The notes beneath the pieces were generated by a model. It was not told the origin of the DNA. It did no database searches and saw only the letters and a program-made list of their open reading frames with translations. A program made the translations under genes and the position numbers. From Vagococcus penaei (lineage in GTDB: Bacteria; Bacillota; Bacilli; Lactobacillales; Vagococcaceae): a stretch of 64,000 nucleotides of DNA. Shown here piece by piece: positions 17,654 through 28,600 of this stretch. The stretch spans positions 124,001 to 188,000 of the forward strand of contig NZ_CP019609.1 in NCBI RefSeq assembly GCF_001998885.1. The letters run 5' to 3'. How positions within the stretch are numbered: position 1 is the first letter of the stretch; every line of letters starts with the position of its first letter.

Positions 17654-19074
17654 TATGAATCACCTGCTTTCTTTTCTTGAATTCGTTTAATTTGTTCATC
17701 AAAAAATGCCAATTCTTCTTTAGACATTGGAGTATCCTGTTTTTTCACATCAGAATTTGCCCAATCTGGAAGCGTCTCTTTACGCACAGATTGGTTTTTA
17801 CGATACGTTTTAGGCTTAGGCTGATTAGCTTTTTTCTCTTGATAATTTTTCACCTTAGTCAACGCCAATTCTGGTGAGAAAGTTTCAGATTGAGCCCAGT
17901 CATTAGCAATTGAATTCGCAATATTTTGATTTAAAGATGGTTTATCTTGAACAACTAACATATAGTGAATTAACATATTTATCACACTATTCGGCAAACT
18001 AGACTGTTTCGTTAAATTTTCTATTAGCCAGCGCTCATTCGACGAAACAAAGCCACCACGTTGTTCTTTAAGTGCTTGTAGAAAAACCATTGGTGGTAAT
18101 TGGTCACACATTTTTATGACTTCAATTTCCGGTTCACTATACCCTTCCCTAAGTAATGTATTATAACGTAAAGTCGCTTTATCTGCTTCTGTCTTTAGTT
18201 GTAAGTCTGACAAAGAAAGATTGGATGGTGTTTCAGTAGCAGAGACTTGTTGTTTTTTGCGTTTATGATACTCTGTATAAACGGCTTGTTTTAATTTTTT
18301 TATATCTACTAGATTGGTTACATAATCTGCAGCTTTCATAATAAAAGTTTGCATTTCTAGTTCATTGATACCATAAAGTTGATGAAATGATTCAATCACA
18401 CGTTTTAATTCACTTGAAAATTGTTTTTTTTCTAGTCCAAGGTTAGCAATGGTTGCCATAAAAAATTCCCAGTCAAATTGACTATCTAGTTTAATTTCTT
18501 CTTTTGATGATGGCATGTTTTTGAAAATTGCTTTAACGTTAGCTAGTTCCTGTTCATGGTTGACCATTGATTGGGCAGCAGATGGGAATACTTTAACAAA
18601 ATTAGCAGTCACATCAACATAATGCGTCAAGTCATCTACAATGCTTTCATAGTGGGCCGTCAACTTATTAAATTCAGTTTGTCCAATTCTATCTAATAAC
18701 ATCATACTTAGTAAATCATCATTTAGAAACTTATCTGGTGTAATAGGTACTTGGACAATATATAAAAACTGATGGTTTGTCTCACTAGTACGCGTATATG
18801 CTTTCAAAAGGCCAACTGCTTCTAGTTTTAGCCGAGCTTGGTAAAATGTTGGCAAGCTGATATCTAACTTGTCTAACAAGCTACTGTGCGTTTTCAAGCT
18901 ATCCGTAGACGATTCGGCTTCAGTTAGAAATAAAGTTATCAAAGAAAAAGCCGTTGCTCCAATAATTGGTAAATATAAAGTGGAAAGTGTGCGGTAGTCT
19001 TGACCATTATATAAAGAGATGGCTTTAACTCTGTAATTATCTTTGGGTTTTAATTTATCCCAGGCTTCATGCAA
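17653..19074 (-). CDS. dnaB: Replication initiation and membrane attachment protein DnaB
   Basis: This 473-residue Firmicutes DnaB-type primosome protein (not the helicase) has an N-terminal winged-helix-rich DDBH1 half (NGQDYRTLSTLYLPIIG, then LKLEAVGLLKAYTR) and a C-terminal DDBH2/DnaD-like domain around SEPEIEVIKMCDQLPPMVFLQALK, ending in a basic, polar tail. It acts with DnaD and DnaI to load helicase at oriC. The only start preserving the N-terminus is a TTG at 19074 behind GAGAG. It sits 18 bases after nrdR. Confidence 0.92.
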   Translation of the reverse strand: MHEAWDKLKPKDNYRVKAISLYNGQDYRTLSTLYLPIIGATAFSLITLFLTEAESSTDSLKTHSSLLDKLDISLPTFYQARLKLEAVGLLKAYTRTSETNHQFLYIVQVPITPDKFLNDDLLSMMLLDRIGQTEFNKLTAHYESIVDDLTHYVDVTANFVKVFPSAAQSMVNHEQELANVKAIFKNMPSSKEEIKLDSQFDWEFFMATIANLGLEKKQFSSELKRVIESFHQLYGINELEMQTFIMKAADYVTNLVDIKKLKQAVYTEYHKRKKQQVSATETPSNLSLSDLQLKTEADKATLRYNTLLREGYSEPEIEVIKMCDQLPPMVFLQALKEQRGGFVSSNERWLIENLTKQSSLPNSVINMLIHYMLVVQDKPSLNQNIANSIANDWAQSETFSPELALTKVKNYQEKKANQPKPKTYRKNQSVRKETLPDWANSDVKKQDTPMSKEELAFFDEQIKRIQEKKAGDS

Positions 19075-19092
19075 ATCATTTCTCTCACTTTC

Positions 19093-19551
19093 TTACTTTT
19101 CTTTATCAATAATTTCTTGTAATTCTTTTAAAAAGACACTCATATCTTTAAATTGACGGTAAACACTAGCAAAACGGATGTAAGAAATCTCATCTAAATT
19201 GACTAATTCTTCCATAACGTATTCACCAATTAAAGTCGTTGATACCTCATTTTCTCCTTGGTTACGCACTCTATTTTCAACATGATCAACGACTTGTTCC
19301 ATTTGTTCCATAGATACAGGTCGTTTTTCAGCTGAACGAATTAAGCCGCGTAATACTTTATCTCGACTAAATTCTTCTCGTGCCCCATTCTTTTTAATCA
19401 CCAATAAAGGTGTTACTTCAATTCGCTCAAATGTAGTAAAACGAAATCCACACTCTTCACATTCACGTCTTCGTCGAATAGAACGACCTTCATCTGCAGG
19501 TCGACTGTCGACAACGCGTGAGCCATTATAGTGGCATTTAGGACATTGCAT
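19093..19551 (-). CDS. nrdR: Transcriptional repressor NrdR
   Basis: This 152-residue protein has a zinc ribbon at the N-terminus ([22 protein letters not shown] ... [19 protein letters not shown]) and an ATP-cone domain ([31 protein letters not shown]). NrdR senses ATP/dATP and represses ribonucleotide reductase genes. The family begins MQCPKC, so I start at that ATG, six bases after GAGGTG, not at the GTG three codons upstream. It leads the nrdR-dnaB-dnaI operon. Confidence 0.96.
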   Translation of the reverse strand: MQCPKCHYNGSRVVDSRPADEGRSIRRRRECEECGFRFTTFERIEVTPLLVIKKNGAREEFSRDKVLRGLIRSAEKRPVSMEQMEQVVDHVENRVRNQGENEVSTTLIGEYVMEELVNLDEISYIRFASVYRQFKDMSVFLKELQEIIDKEK

Positions 19552-19683
19552 ATTAGTCACCTCTTCATCATTATACTTCTTAATTACTGGTTACATTATA
19601 ACATGTCGCTTTTCATTGGTATACTATGGAAATAAAATATAAAAAGTCTTAAAGAATAACTAAATTTCACTAATTAGAGTAAG

Positions 19684-19712
19684 CAAAAAAAGAAGTGGAT
19701 TTCTCCACTCCT
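19684..19712 (-). terminator. Terminator downstream of the PTS operon
   Basis: On the minus strand GGAGTGGA-GAAA-TCCACTTC is followed by TTTTTTT. It lies 40 bases after the IIA stop codon. Confidence 0.75.
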
Positions 19713-19749
19713 TTATCTAGATTGTTTTATGCTTAAATGAAACTGTCAT

Positions 19750-20139
19750 TTAGCCTAAACGTTCTTTAATATATTTTGTTATATCGACACTGTTTGTTTT
19801 AGTTTTTTCTAAATCAAACGGCTCTCCCAGCATCTCGCTATTTAGATAGGCAATAAGCATTGGTAAATTCATACCTGCATAAGCTTCAATTGTTTCTCCA
19901 ACCATAATTTTATTTGTAATCACATTAGCTGGTGTTCCCCCCAATAAATCAGCGAAAACAACATAATCACCATCTAATTCAGATGTTAGGCGGTCAAATT
20001 TGTCTGCAAAATCACTGCCTTCCTCATCAGGTAGTAGTGATACCGTATGAATATTTTCTTGTGGCCCTAAAATCATTTCAACACTTTCTTTTAAGCCTTC
20101 GCATAATGATCCGTGACTAATTAAAATAATTGATGTCAT
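19750..20139 (-). CDS. PTS mannose/fructose/sorbose family, EIIA component
   Basis: This 129-residue EIIA of the mannose class carries the phosphorylated histidine as His9 in ILISHGSLCEGL, and the fold-defining DLLGGTPANVITNKI follows at about residue 64. It accepts phosphate from HPr and passes it to EIIB. It is the last gene of the unit IIB-IIC-IID-IIA here, 31 bases after IID, and is followed by a terminator. Confidence 0.93.
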   Translation of the reverse strand: MTSIILISHGSLCEGLKESVEMILGPQENIHTVSLLPDEEGSDFADKFDRLTSELDGDYVVFADLLGGTPANVITNKIMVGETIEAYAGMNLPMLIAYLNSEMLGEPFDLEKTKTNSVDITKYIKERLG

Positions 20140-20170
20140 TTTTTCGCTCCCCTTACTAATTAACTATTTA

Positions 20171-20980
20171 TTATTTACTAATAATCCCTAGAGCAGATAA
20201 AGCAATTGAAACAAACAAGACAATGAAGATTGCTCTAGTAGATGTCATTTTTTTACGTCCTAATAACCAGTAAACTAAACCTACGATAGTTAATGGTACT
20301 AGTTTTGGTAAAATCATATCCAAACTATTTTGGATATTAACCGTTAAATCACCAATCTGTGGTGCATAAGCTATTTTAACATTAATCATAGTTGCTACTA
20401 ATGCTCCGACCATGAATACCCCCATAATCGTTGCTGCATCGGTAATAGCGGTTAATTTATGTTGCATAGTAGTTACTAAAGATACACCTTCCTTATAAGC
20501 GAATTGAAGCTGTTTCCACCTAAAAACCATGACTAGCACGTTGGCTAAGACCCAAATTAACATGCCGACAGGATTACCATTTGATGCCATATTTGCAGCC
20601 ACTGCCCCAAAAATTGTTGGCCATAATGCACCGAAAATAGAGTCTCCAATTGCTGCGAAAGGACCCATTAGTCCAGTTTTCAAACCAGATACTGTATCTT
20701 TTGATGCAATACCTTCTTTTTCTTCAATGGCTAAATCAATACCTGTTACTAATGTATTTAAGAAGTTACTGGTATTAAAGAATTGTGCATGTGTTTTCAT
20801 CATTTCTTTTAATTCTGGTGTACCGTCACCATAAATTTTGCGGAGTTGCGGTAAAATAGTAAATAAGTAACCCGATCCTTGCATTCTTTCATAGTTCCAA
20901 CCTAATTGAAAACCTAATAGACTACGACGGTTAATTTGATTAAAATCTTTTTTAGTTAATTTATATTTAGAGTTCGTCAT
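20171..20980 (-). CDS. PTS mannose/fructose/sorbose family, EIID component
   Basis: This 269-residue membrane subunit opens with the family motif RRSLLGFQLGWNYERMQGSGYLFTILP and has the GLKTGLMGPFAAIGDSIF loop around residue 105, followed by membrane helices to the C-terminus. EIIC and EIID together form the sugar channel. Its ATG overlaps the end of the EIIC gene by 14 bases, so translation is coupled. Confidence 0.93.
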   Translation of the reverse strand: MTNSKYKLTKKDFNQINRRSLLGFQLGWNYERMQGSGYLFTILPQLRKIYGDGTPELKEMMKTHAQFFNTSNFLNTLVTGIDLAIEEKEGIASKDTVSGLKTGLMGPFAAIGDSIFGALWPTIFGAVAANMASNGNPVGMLIWVLANVLVMVFRWKQLQFAYKEGVSLVTTMQHKLTAITDAATIMGVFMVGALVATMINVKIAYAPQIGDLTVNIQNSLDMILPKLVPLTIVGLVYWLLGRKKMTSTRAIFIVLFVSIALSALGIISK

Positions 20981-21878
20981 CTTCGATTTCTCCTTCCACT
21001 ACATCAATTGCGACATTATTTGTAACGTTATTAACTGGAACACCTGTTTTGGCACTGTTATCGATAGTTCGTTTATATTGTAGATAAGCAAGACCAAAAC
21101 CGATTAATGCGATTGCTAACATAGATAAGTTGTTTAAAGGTTGTGCGAAATCTTTTGACAAAGTACCAACGACACCACCGATTGCTTGAATATTGACAAA
21201 GACAGTGGATAATAATGCTGTAATAACGAAACCTAGAATTAAGTAAGCAATGTGTTTTTTAACTGGTAAGTAGCGTAATAAAATAGCAAATCCGACAGCT
21301 GGTAAAACTGCCCCTGCAGTTGACAATCCATCACCTAACCATTTTAAATCGGTATTTAAATAATTTACAACAGTATTAACCACTTCACCACCGAAACTAA
21401 TTGCTAAGAAAACTGGTAATGCACGTGAAAGACTCCAAGATAAGATACCCATTAAATAATTGCGTTCAATTTTTTTGTATTCCATATTTTCAATGTGTGT
21501 GTCAATACGATGAGCGAAGAAAGTATTGGCAAAGCGACCTAAGATATCCATTTGAATCATTAAACTCGCTACTGGTACCGCAATAGCAGCAATAGCTTGT
21601 TCAGGATTCATACCCAAACCGACTGAGAAAACAGTTGCTAAAATAGTTCCCGAGTTCGCATCGATTCTTGAAGCACCACCAAATGTTCCTACACCTAAAA
21701 TAGCTAACTGCATACTACCACCGATAATTAATCCAGCTTTCATATCACCCATAATAATACCTGTAATTAAACCTGCAAAAACTGGTGAGCCAGCTCCTGA
21801 ATAAATTGTTAACTCGTCAATAATTTGATACCCTGCATAAAATGTAATTAATAATATTTGCCACCATAGGATTTCCAT
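20967..21878 (-). CDS. PTS mannose/fructose/sorbose family, EIIC component
   Basis: This 303-residue polytopic EIIC of the sorbose-type family has the N-terminal ITFYAGYQIIDELTIYSG, PVFAGLITGIIMGDM and FGGASRIDANSGT segments. The C-terminus carries an unusually polar acidic tail (NNVTNNVAIDVVEGEIEDDEL) beyond the last helix. The start overlaps the EIIB gene by 31 bases. Its neighbour set (GH35, GalM) suggests uptake of a galactose-containing disaccharide or amino sugar, not mannose. Confidence 0.92.
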   Translation of the reverse strand: MEILWWQILLITFYAGYQIIDELTIYSGAGSPVFAGLITGIIMGDMKAGLIIGGSMQLAILGVGTFGGASRIDANSGTILATVFSVGLGMNPEQAIAAIAVPVASLMIQMDILGRFANTFFAHRIDTHIENMEYKKIERNYLMGILSWSLSRALPVFLAISFGGEVVNTVVNYLNTDLKWLGDGLSTAGAVLPAVGFAILLRYLPVKKHIAYLILGFVITALLSTVFVNIQAIGGVVGTLSKDFAQPLNNLSMLAIALIGFGLAYLQYKRTIDNSAKTGVPVNNVTNNVAIDVVEGEIEDDEL

Positions 21879-22375
21879 GTGTTACACTCCCTTATTTTAT
21901 GATTTTTTAATAAAGTAATAAAACTACTTTCATTATCAGATGGAACCATTTGATGTACCAACTTAACTCCCTTAGAATCTAGATACTCAAAATCTTCAAT
22001 ATCTTTTTCTAAGACATTCACTGATTTAGTAATTGATTTAGACCCTTCTACTCGTGACATGTTACCTACATTGACAATTTCAAGTGGTACACCCAAATTA
22101 ACTAATTCAACTAGAACACTTGGTTTTTTTACAACAATTAAAACTTTTTGTGAATCGTAACGTCCTGCTAAAATATTAGTCGCTGCTTTTTCAGCTGTTA
22201 ACACACTGATTTTAACTCCAGATGGTGTTGCTAATTTTAAACTCTGTTTTTCAATTTGGCTATTAACAATATCGTTGTCAACAACCATCACTCGAGTAAT
22301 CCCTAGTTTAGGTATCCAAAGATTCGCTACCTGTCCGTGGATTAATCGGCCATCAATTCGTACTCCTGTAATCAT
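21848..22375 (-). CDS. PTS mannose/fructose/sorbose family, EIIB component
   Basis: This 175-residue EIIB starts with the family signature VRIDGRLIHGQV, whose His13 is the phospho-acceptor, and continues MVVDNDIVNS. It phosphorylates the incoming sugar at the EIIC/IID channel. The last ten or so residues run into the EIIC gene in another frame, giving a tail slightly longer than the usual 155-165 residues. This could be real coupling or a small frame change at the end. It lies 25 bases after the 672-residue GH42-like gene. Confidence 0.92.
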   Translation of the reverse strand: MITGVRIDGRLIHGQVANLWIPKLGITRVMVVDNDIVNSQIEKQSLKLATPSGVKISVLTAEKAATNILAGRYDSQKVLIVVKKPSVLVELVNLGVPLEIVNVGNMSRVEGSKSITKSVNVLEKDIEDFEYLDSKGVKLVHQMVPSDNESSFITLLKNHKIRECNTWKSYGGKYY

Positions 22376-22400
22376 TTTGTTTCCTCCTTTTAATTGTTTG

Positions 22401-24419
22401 TCAATCTAATAATTCAATAATAATTGTTTCAAACGCTTTCATTGGATAAGATAATGTAAAGTTTTCTCCTTCTTTCTCAAAGGTAACATTATCTAATCGT
22501 TTTTTCCTAGTGACAATATTAGCAGTGACACTTGGACTATTAATATAATCATGTAAATTAATTTGAATTGATTCGTAATCATCTAATGTAAAATTTGTGA
22601 TATATAAACGTTTACCATCTCGAATTAATTGACAGACAGGCATATTGACTAAGTAATCAGTTGTCATTTTACCCAAATAATTTTTAATAATCGTTTCTTT
22701 ATACGTCACATATTGCGCATCCCAACCATATTTTAAATGGTAACTAATTGGTAAAATAAAATGTTTACGATTGATTACACTCATACCATTACCAATCCAT
22801 TGATTTTTTTCATTATATAGTGATGTTAAAACTGCTGTGTCATCAGAATTCGTATAGGTAATATTTGCTAAATCACCAGTTTGCTGCATAACAGTCATCC
22901 GTGCATGTTCAACACCTTCTATTAATTCTGGGCCATTCCATTCTTCATAAGTATGGTAACCAGTGTGCGGTGTTAACCAATTATAAGATTCAGCATGAAT
23001 TAAATGATTCAGTTGGCGATCAAATAAGATTTCAACGCTTGTACCATCGAGCATCACACGATTGTGAGTAAATAAATGATTAATGTCATCATCTGATAAA
23101 TTCCGTAGTACTTGATCACTGACTGCAACGACTTGATTGGTTAATCCTGTTACCTTTGTCGTATTGATTAGTTTTGTTGCAATACCAAATGAACCAAGTA
23201 ATGCCAACCATTCATATTCTCTTGGTAACATTTCCTCTAATTGACCAGTTTTAGATTCTCTAGTGTAAACTGTATCTTGAGAATAGAGAACAGCTACTCC
23301 ATGTAAATTTTCTAAGTCAATTGGATGCTTAACGGAATAATTTAGTAATGGTTTACTTTCACTTAAAATCTTTTGATGATTGTAGCTAAAGACAACACCG
23401 TTACCCATCATATCGTAAAAATTAAATAGTATGCCTTTTGCTCCAATCAATATCACAGTCTCTAGTTGTAATTGGGTGAACTTGTTTGATTTGGCATAAG
23501 TTGAATACATATAATTCTCTAACTCAGGCATCATTTGAGCATTTGGTCCCATCATTTGAGCGACTGGTCGGACATTACGGTTAAACTCCCTGACATATTT
23601 CAAACCAGGTATTTCATTGTAACTTGGTAAGTGTGGCCGAGATGTGGGTAACTGATTAATTGATAAGTGTTCAAATAATTTATGCCAATCACGTGCCTCT
23701 AATGCATGCCACTCCGGTTGTGATGTCATTAAACCAAGATTTGTTGTATCTGATTCTTTTCTCACGGCTTTAGCAATAGTATCTGCAATATCAATCATTT
23801 CTTGACGTGATTGATTTAAAAATACGTGTCTTTCCTTTGTAGGAAGTCCTGGTTGGAAGACTTTATCAACAAATTCTTCTCTTGTATAATGACTATCTAA
23901 AGTTTCATTGTAAATTGCCATGTGTTGATCACAAAAACAACCAAATACTAATGGCTTATGGTTAAAATGTCTAAAGTCATCATCCATCCAAAGATAAGCT
24001 GGTTTCTTTTTGGCATATTCACCATAAATATCAGCAATGTAGTCAATGAATTCACGATCGGCTGGACATGCGACTGCTGTTGCTTTTCTACCCTGGTAAT
24101 CCACCATTGTTTTAAATTTAAACTCATCACTCAGTATACGACCACGATCACTGTGTAATAAATTAGTCCAAGGATTCATAGAAACAGATATACCTAGGGG
24201 TTCTAATTCATCTTTAAAGAATTGGGTTGTTTCTAACCACGGTGTTAATTCTGGTTTAGTGATATGACCAACGTTTAATTCTTCACTGTTAATAATAATA
24301 TTCACGTCATCTAACTGTCCTTCTGAAATGAATGTTTTTAGGTCAGTCATTTTCTTTTGATCCCAGCTACTAGGATCGACCCCCAAACGAAGTGAATAAA
24401 AAAATTCTTTATCTGCCAC
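22401..24419 (-). CDS. Putative GH42-like glycoside hydrolase, paralogue A
   Basis: This 672-residue cytosolic protein has no signal peptide. It is plainly a paralogue of the protein at 29979-31979: shared blocks include YLWMDDDFRHFNHKP, GCFCDQHM, RPHLPSYNE, PELENYMYS, SNKFTQLQLET and MMGNGV. The N-terminal 370 residues look like a TIM barrel. Residues about 385-500 (VAVLYSQDT..., LLGSFGIAT, MLDGTSVEILFDRQL) resemble the Rossmann-like trimerisation domain of GH42 beta-galactosidases, and a beta-rich tail follows. The acidic DDD/ELEN residues are candidate catalytic groups. The family assignment is inference from architecture. The GTG start follows GGAGG. A cre-like word lies at 24477-24491. 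It is upstream of and probably co-transcribed with the PTS genes. Confidence 0.6.
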   Translation of the reverse strand: MADKEFFYSLRLGVDPSSWDQKKMTDLKTFISEGQLDDVNIIINSEELNVGHITKPELTPWLETTQFFKDELEPLGISVSMNPWTNLLHSDRGRILSDEFKFKTMVDYQGRKATAVACPADREFIDYIADIYGEYAKKKPAYLWMDDDFRHFNHKPLVFGCFCDQHMAIYNETLDSHYTREEFVDKVFQPGLPTKERHVFLNQSRQEMIDIADTIAKAVRKESDTTNLGLMTSQPEWHALEARDWHKLFEHLSINQLPTSRPHLPSYNEIPGLKYVREFNRNVRPVAQMMGPNAQMMPELENYMYSTYAKSNKFTQLQLETVILIGAKGILFNFYDMMGNGVVFSYNHQKILSESKPLLNYSVKHPIDLENLHGVAVLYSQDTVYTRESKTGQLEEMLPREYEWLALLGSFGIATKLINTTKVTGLTNQVVAVSDQVLRNLSDDDINHLFTHNRVMLDGTSVEILFDRQLNHLIHAESYNWLTPHTGYHTYEEWNGPELIEGVEHARMTVMQQTGDLANITYTNSDDTAVLTSLYNEKNQWIGNGMSVINRKHFILPISYHLKYGWDAQYVTYKETIIKNYLGKMTTDYLVNMPVCQLIRDGKRLYITNFTLDDYESIQINLHDYINSPSVTANIVTRKKRLDNVTFEKEGENFTLSYPMKAFETIIIELLD

Positions 24420-24476
24420 GTAGTTTCCTCCTTTTATTAAATTATGAATGATTTAGTACTTCATAAGTAAATTCTA

Positions 24477-24491
24477 ATATAGCGCTTACAA
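24477..24491 (-). promoter_or_regulatory. Candidate cre (CcpA) site upstream of the GH42-like/PTS unit
   Basis: On the minus strand TTGTAAGCGCTATAT matches the cre consensus WTGNAANCGNWNNCW except at the penultimate C. It lies 58 bases upstream of the GTG start, where a promoter is expected, so glucose repression of the PTS unit is plausible. Confidence 0.5.
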
Positions 24492-24537
24492 TTACGGAAT
24501 GGATAATCAGTTTAAATAATGGACTATTTTACACTGA

Positions 24538-25536
24538 TTAATAAAATTTATAGTGAATTACCTCTCGATAAATAGTATTTTCAGCAAGTCGGTTAGTTCC
24601 GAAATATCTTAATCGGTCTACATCAGGGAAATTTTGACATTCTATTGCAACACCACAATATTTTTTGAATTTTTCATCATTAAAATGATTTCCGGTATAG
24701 CAGACAGCACAAGGATAAGATGTTGTTATTTCTACTTTCCGACCGCTATTTTTATGGGATAATATCACATTTGATGTAGTATTTTTGTTTAAAACAAATG
24801 GATGATTCAAACCATCTTCTAGTAAAATATGTTGATTAGTCAATGATAAAATTGACCCTAAATTTTCTTGATTTTCTGTTAAATATTTTTTAAAGTAAAG
24901 CTCCCCCGTTGGTAAATGCTGTGTGTCTAAAGGCAAAAAATAATTGCTGCCAATAGATAAATCATGTGTGTAGATTGTAGATTCCATACCAGCGCTTAAG
25001 TTAAAATACACATGATTTGTCGGATTTAGTAACGTTACTTGGTCTGAGATGCCATTGAATGTAATTGTTAAGGTACCATCTAGCTTAACTGTATAGGTAA
25101 TTGTCATTTCCAAATTCCCCGGATAACCACCTTGACTATCTGGAAAAACCTTAGAAAAAATAATACTCGTACTAGAGGCGTCTGATGTCATTGTAGACTC
25201 CCAAAAAACATTATCGAATCCAATAGTTCCACCATGAAGATGATTGATTTCTTCATTTTGTTCTAGTTGTATTTCTCCCCAACATCCGTTTTTGATTCGA
25301 CCAGCCACTCGTCCAACACTAGCACCTAAAAAACTGCGTGTCTTTAGATAATCAGTCGCTTGTGGATAGTTTACAATAATGCTGCCCCAACAATCGTCTT
25401 TATCAGGAGTTTGGATATCAATAATAGAAGCACCATAGTTAGAAACATGCAGTGTCAATTTCTTTGTTATTAGTAGATATGTTCTTAATTCATTCTGATT
25501 GTCTACTTTTATCACAGTTTCGTTGATTTCTATCAT
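24538..25536 (-). CDS. galM: Aldose 1-epimerase (galactose mutarotase)
   Basis: This 332-residue GalM-family protein interconverts alpha and beta anomers of galactose or a related sugar before phosphorylation or isomerisation. Visible family blocks are SFLGASVGRVAGRI, INHLHGGTIGFDNVFWE, NPTNHVYFNLS (catalytic His) and GVAIECQNFPD (catalytic Glu). Its presence beside GH35 points to released galactose as one product of the pathway. It begins about 100 bases after the DUF5107-TPR gene. Confidence 0.93.
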   Translation of the reverse strand: MIEINETVIKVDNQNELRTYLLITKKLTLHVSNYGASIIDIQTPDKDDCWGSIIVNYPQATDYLKTRSFLGASVGRVAGRIKNGCWGEIQLEQNEEINHLHGGTIGFDNVFWESTMTSDASSTSIIFSKVFPDSQGGYPGNLEMTITYTVKLDGTLTITFNGISDQVTLLNPTNHVYFNLSAGMESTIYTHDLSIGSNYFLPLDTQHLPTGELYFKKYLTENQENLGSILSLTNQHILLEDGLNHPFVLNKNTTSNVILSHKNSGRKVEITTSYPCAVCYTGNHFNDEKFKKYCGVAIECQNFPDVDRLRYFGTNRLAENTIYREVIHYKFY

Positions 25537-25568
25537 GTGATTCTCCTTTCTAATTACTTTTCTTGATA

Positions 25569-25630
25569 CTGACTAAAATCAATGAAATCAGATAGGTGTC
25601 TCAATCCATCCAATTCCATTGATTAGTCAG
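25569..25630. repeat. Intergenic inverted repeat between the TPR and galM genes
   Basis: CTGACTAAAATCAATG (25569-25584) pairs with CATTGATTAGTCAG (25617-25630), with two unpaired A bases and a 32-nt loop. It has no T-run, so an mRNA stability or processing element is more likely than a terminator. Confidence 0.5.
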
Positions 25631-25639
25631 ATTAATTAA

Positions 25640-28600
25640 TTAAAGTGACTGATTGTCAATTAACCATAAGTGACTTAATGCCCCTTGATGATCTGGAACT
25701 TCTGTAACAACGTCCATTAATAAATGTCTGGCTTTTTCTTTATCACCTAATCCCAAGTTACCCAAAGCAATTAGGTACTTGCAGTATATTTGATTTTCTT
25801 TAGTTAGATCGCGTTTAAAGACTACTGTTTCTGGCATTGATACAGCAAAATAATCATAAGAAATATCTTTAAAGATATTTGTCTCACCGTAACGAATTAA
25901 TTGATGGAACCATTTATTAGCCGCTTTAGTATTACCTAATTTGTTTTCAGCCAGTCCACGATATAAAATTGAATCTGCTGGTTGATCATAATAATAAAGG
26001 ACACTTTCTGGTTGGCTAGTACCAAGAGCTGCTTTTCGATAATATTCAGTCGCTAAATTTTTTTGTCCCTGAGCTTCGTAAATTCTGGCTATAAAATAAT
26101 CAGAGATATTATCTTGCACATTAGGCAACTTACCTTCACCAAGATTTTCAGGATACGTTTGAGACTGTTTTAATAAGTCAATCGCTAGCTCTGGTTGGTC
26201 TACCATCATCTCTTTTGCAAGTTCAATTAAATTAAACATGTACTGACCAGATGCTTTACCTTCTCCACCTTCCCAAGGATGGAATTGTCGTGACATCATT
26301 AAATCATACGCTTGCTTAAATGATTTTTTAGTACTTAACAACCCTAAATAAGTTAAGAATAAATCGTCTCGGTCTTTTGTCGTTTCATGATATTGTTCTA
26401 AAATTTCTAGACGTGTATCAACTGAAGCTTGGCTGATTTTCAATAAAATATCTTTTTCCAATAAAACACGTGCATCTGTTGTGTCTAAGTTAAATGCAAC
26501 ATCGATCATTGATAGAGCTTTGTCTAGGTCATCTTGACGATTGTAATACGCCATTGATAAATTTCTGAAGACAGTTGGAAATTCCGGGATTTCTCTAGTT
26601 GCTTGCTCCCATAATTTGATTGCTTCGTCATACCGTTTTTTATCATAAAACAAGTTGCCTAAATAATATTTAGCAAAGCCAGTATCATTCGGCAATAAAT
26701 CGATGGCTGCTCCCAAAATTGGTATTTCTAATAATTTATTTGGGAAACAGTAATCAGACGGAGCCATCTCAGCCAATTTGACGGATTGTCTAGCCTCTTC
26801 TACTTGACCTAAATTCAATTTAGCGAATGCTAAGTAATAATGTACTAACGGACTCTCTTGTGGTGCGTGTGTTAAAACGGTAATCGCATCATTAAACAGT
26901 CCCCAGTTAATATAATCTAGCGCTAGTTCAAGATAATTATTGACTTCATTGCGCATGTATTTTTGCCAATCATAAGTTGTATCAACTAAGTATTTTTCAA
27001 AATGGAAACCTAAATATAAAGGATCAATAGCAAAATTACTGTTAAAATCACTCGTAACTTGAGTTAATCGTTGAATTGCAAGAATTAAATGACGCGCTTT
27101 CAAATGATGCCAATTTTTTATTAAACTACGATTTAAATGTTTTAATGCTCCTGACCACTTCATTTGTCGTGAATCAATCATTGCTAAATAATAGAATGCC
27201 GAAGATTGTGTGTCTTCATTCCAAGTCGCTTTATAAAAACTATCAATCGCTTGATTAATTTTGCCTAATTGAAGCTGAGCTAAACCTAAATTGAATAATG
27301 GCTCACCATAGTATGGATTAGGTGATTTCCATTTTTGTTTTGCGACAGCTTTTTCAAAATGTTTTTCACTTTCTTCAATTAGTCCACGTCTGTATAGATT
27401 TAGTCCATAACCATTATTCAAACGGATATCTTCTGGATCACGTCTTAAACCTTCTAAGTAGTAATCACGCGCATCTAAAGTCGCATGACGATACTGTTCA
27501 ATATGTGTCGCAGCTAAGAATAATTCTTCCGTTGTTTTCAATTTTTCAGGAACTGGGAGTGCTTCAGCTGGTTCTGGTAATTCACTAATTGTTTCATCAA
27601 CACCAATATAGTCGACAATAAGACGATTAGTTTGATCAAATAATTGAATCATTAAATCAGAGGTCATTGTTTCTTGAGGACTTAAAAGCTCTCCTTCATG
27701 ATATGTTGCAGGAGTTAAATCAAAGCATTCCTCAAAAATGATTGTCTCTTTATGAGTAATAACTAACTTCAAATTATCTTGTTGACTAGTTGTATAGCAC
27801 GCATAACTTAAACGCCCGTCTTTAATTTCTAAGTTGACAGCACCGTCAATGGTTGCGTTTTTAACTCGACCGACACCCTTATAAGGCATAAAGTATTGTT
27901 GAAATTCTTTTTCTTCATAGGGTTTTAACCATGTGAAGTCTGGTTGGTTATCCGTAAAAACACCAGTCATTAACTCTACATATGGCCCATCTTCATCAGT
28001 TAAATTACGATCCCAGGCAATACCAAAGTCACTATTTCCCCAAACCCATTGTTTTTTACCTGGTGAAATATGATGATTAGCAACATGTAATAATCCAGCT
28101 TTTTTTGATTCATCATAATTACCAATAAAGTCATAATTTGAATGATGTGCCATATAAGAAGTCGGTACTTTGATATTTTTATAGCGAGAGATATCTACGC
28201 CATCTGAGTAATCGTATTTATAATAAGTTCCAGTTGCAATCGGAAAATCTGATACTGCTCGTTTACCATGGTCCATCACTGCGTGGACATCTGGTGGGAA
28301 AATTGAAGCTGTGTGATCATTAGCTGGTACAGCAGGATTCGCCCACCATAAAAAAGTTTGTGGGGTATCTGTCAAATTATTAACTTTCCCTGTAATTTCA
28401 ATATACGCTTTATCAGGATATAGTGTGAATCCAGCCATACCTTTTGTCCCATACATTTTATCAATATCACTAACCCAAACTGTTTTACTACCATCTTCAT
28501 TTTCATCAACATGGTACTCTGTTGGCATATAAGTTGATGGACGATGATGTTGTGGCCAGTTAAATTCAATTCCTCCAGAAATCCATGGTCCGATTAAACC

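Noticed and set aside
24420-24537. Riboswitch or T-box leader upstream of the PTS unit
   Set aside because: The leader is short and lacks conserved T-box or riboswitch elements; only a cre-like word is present.
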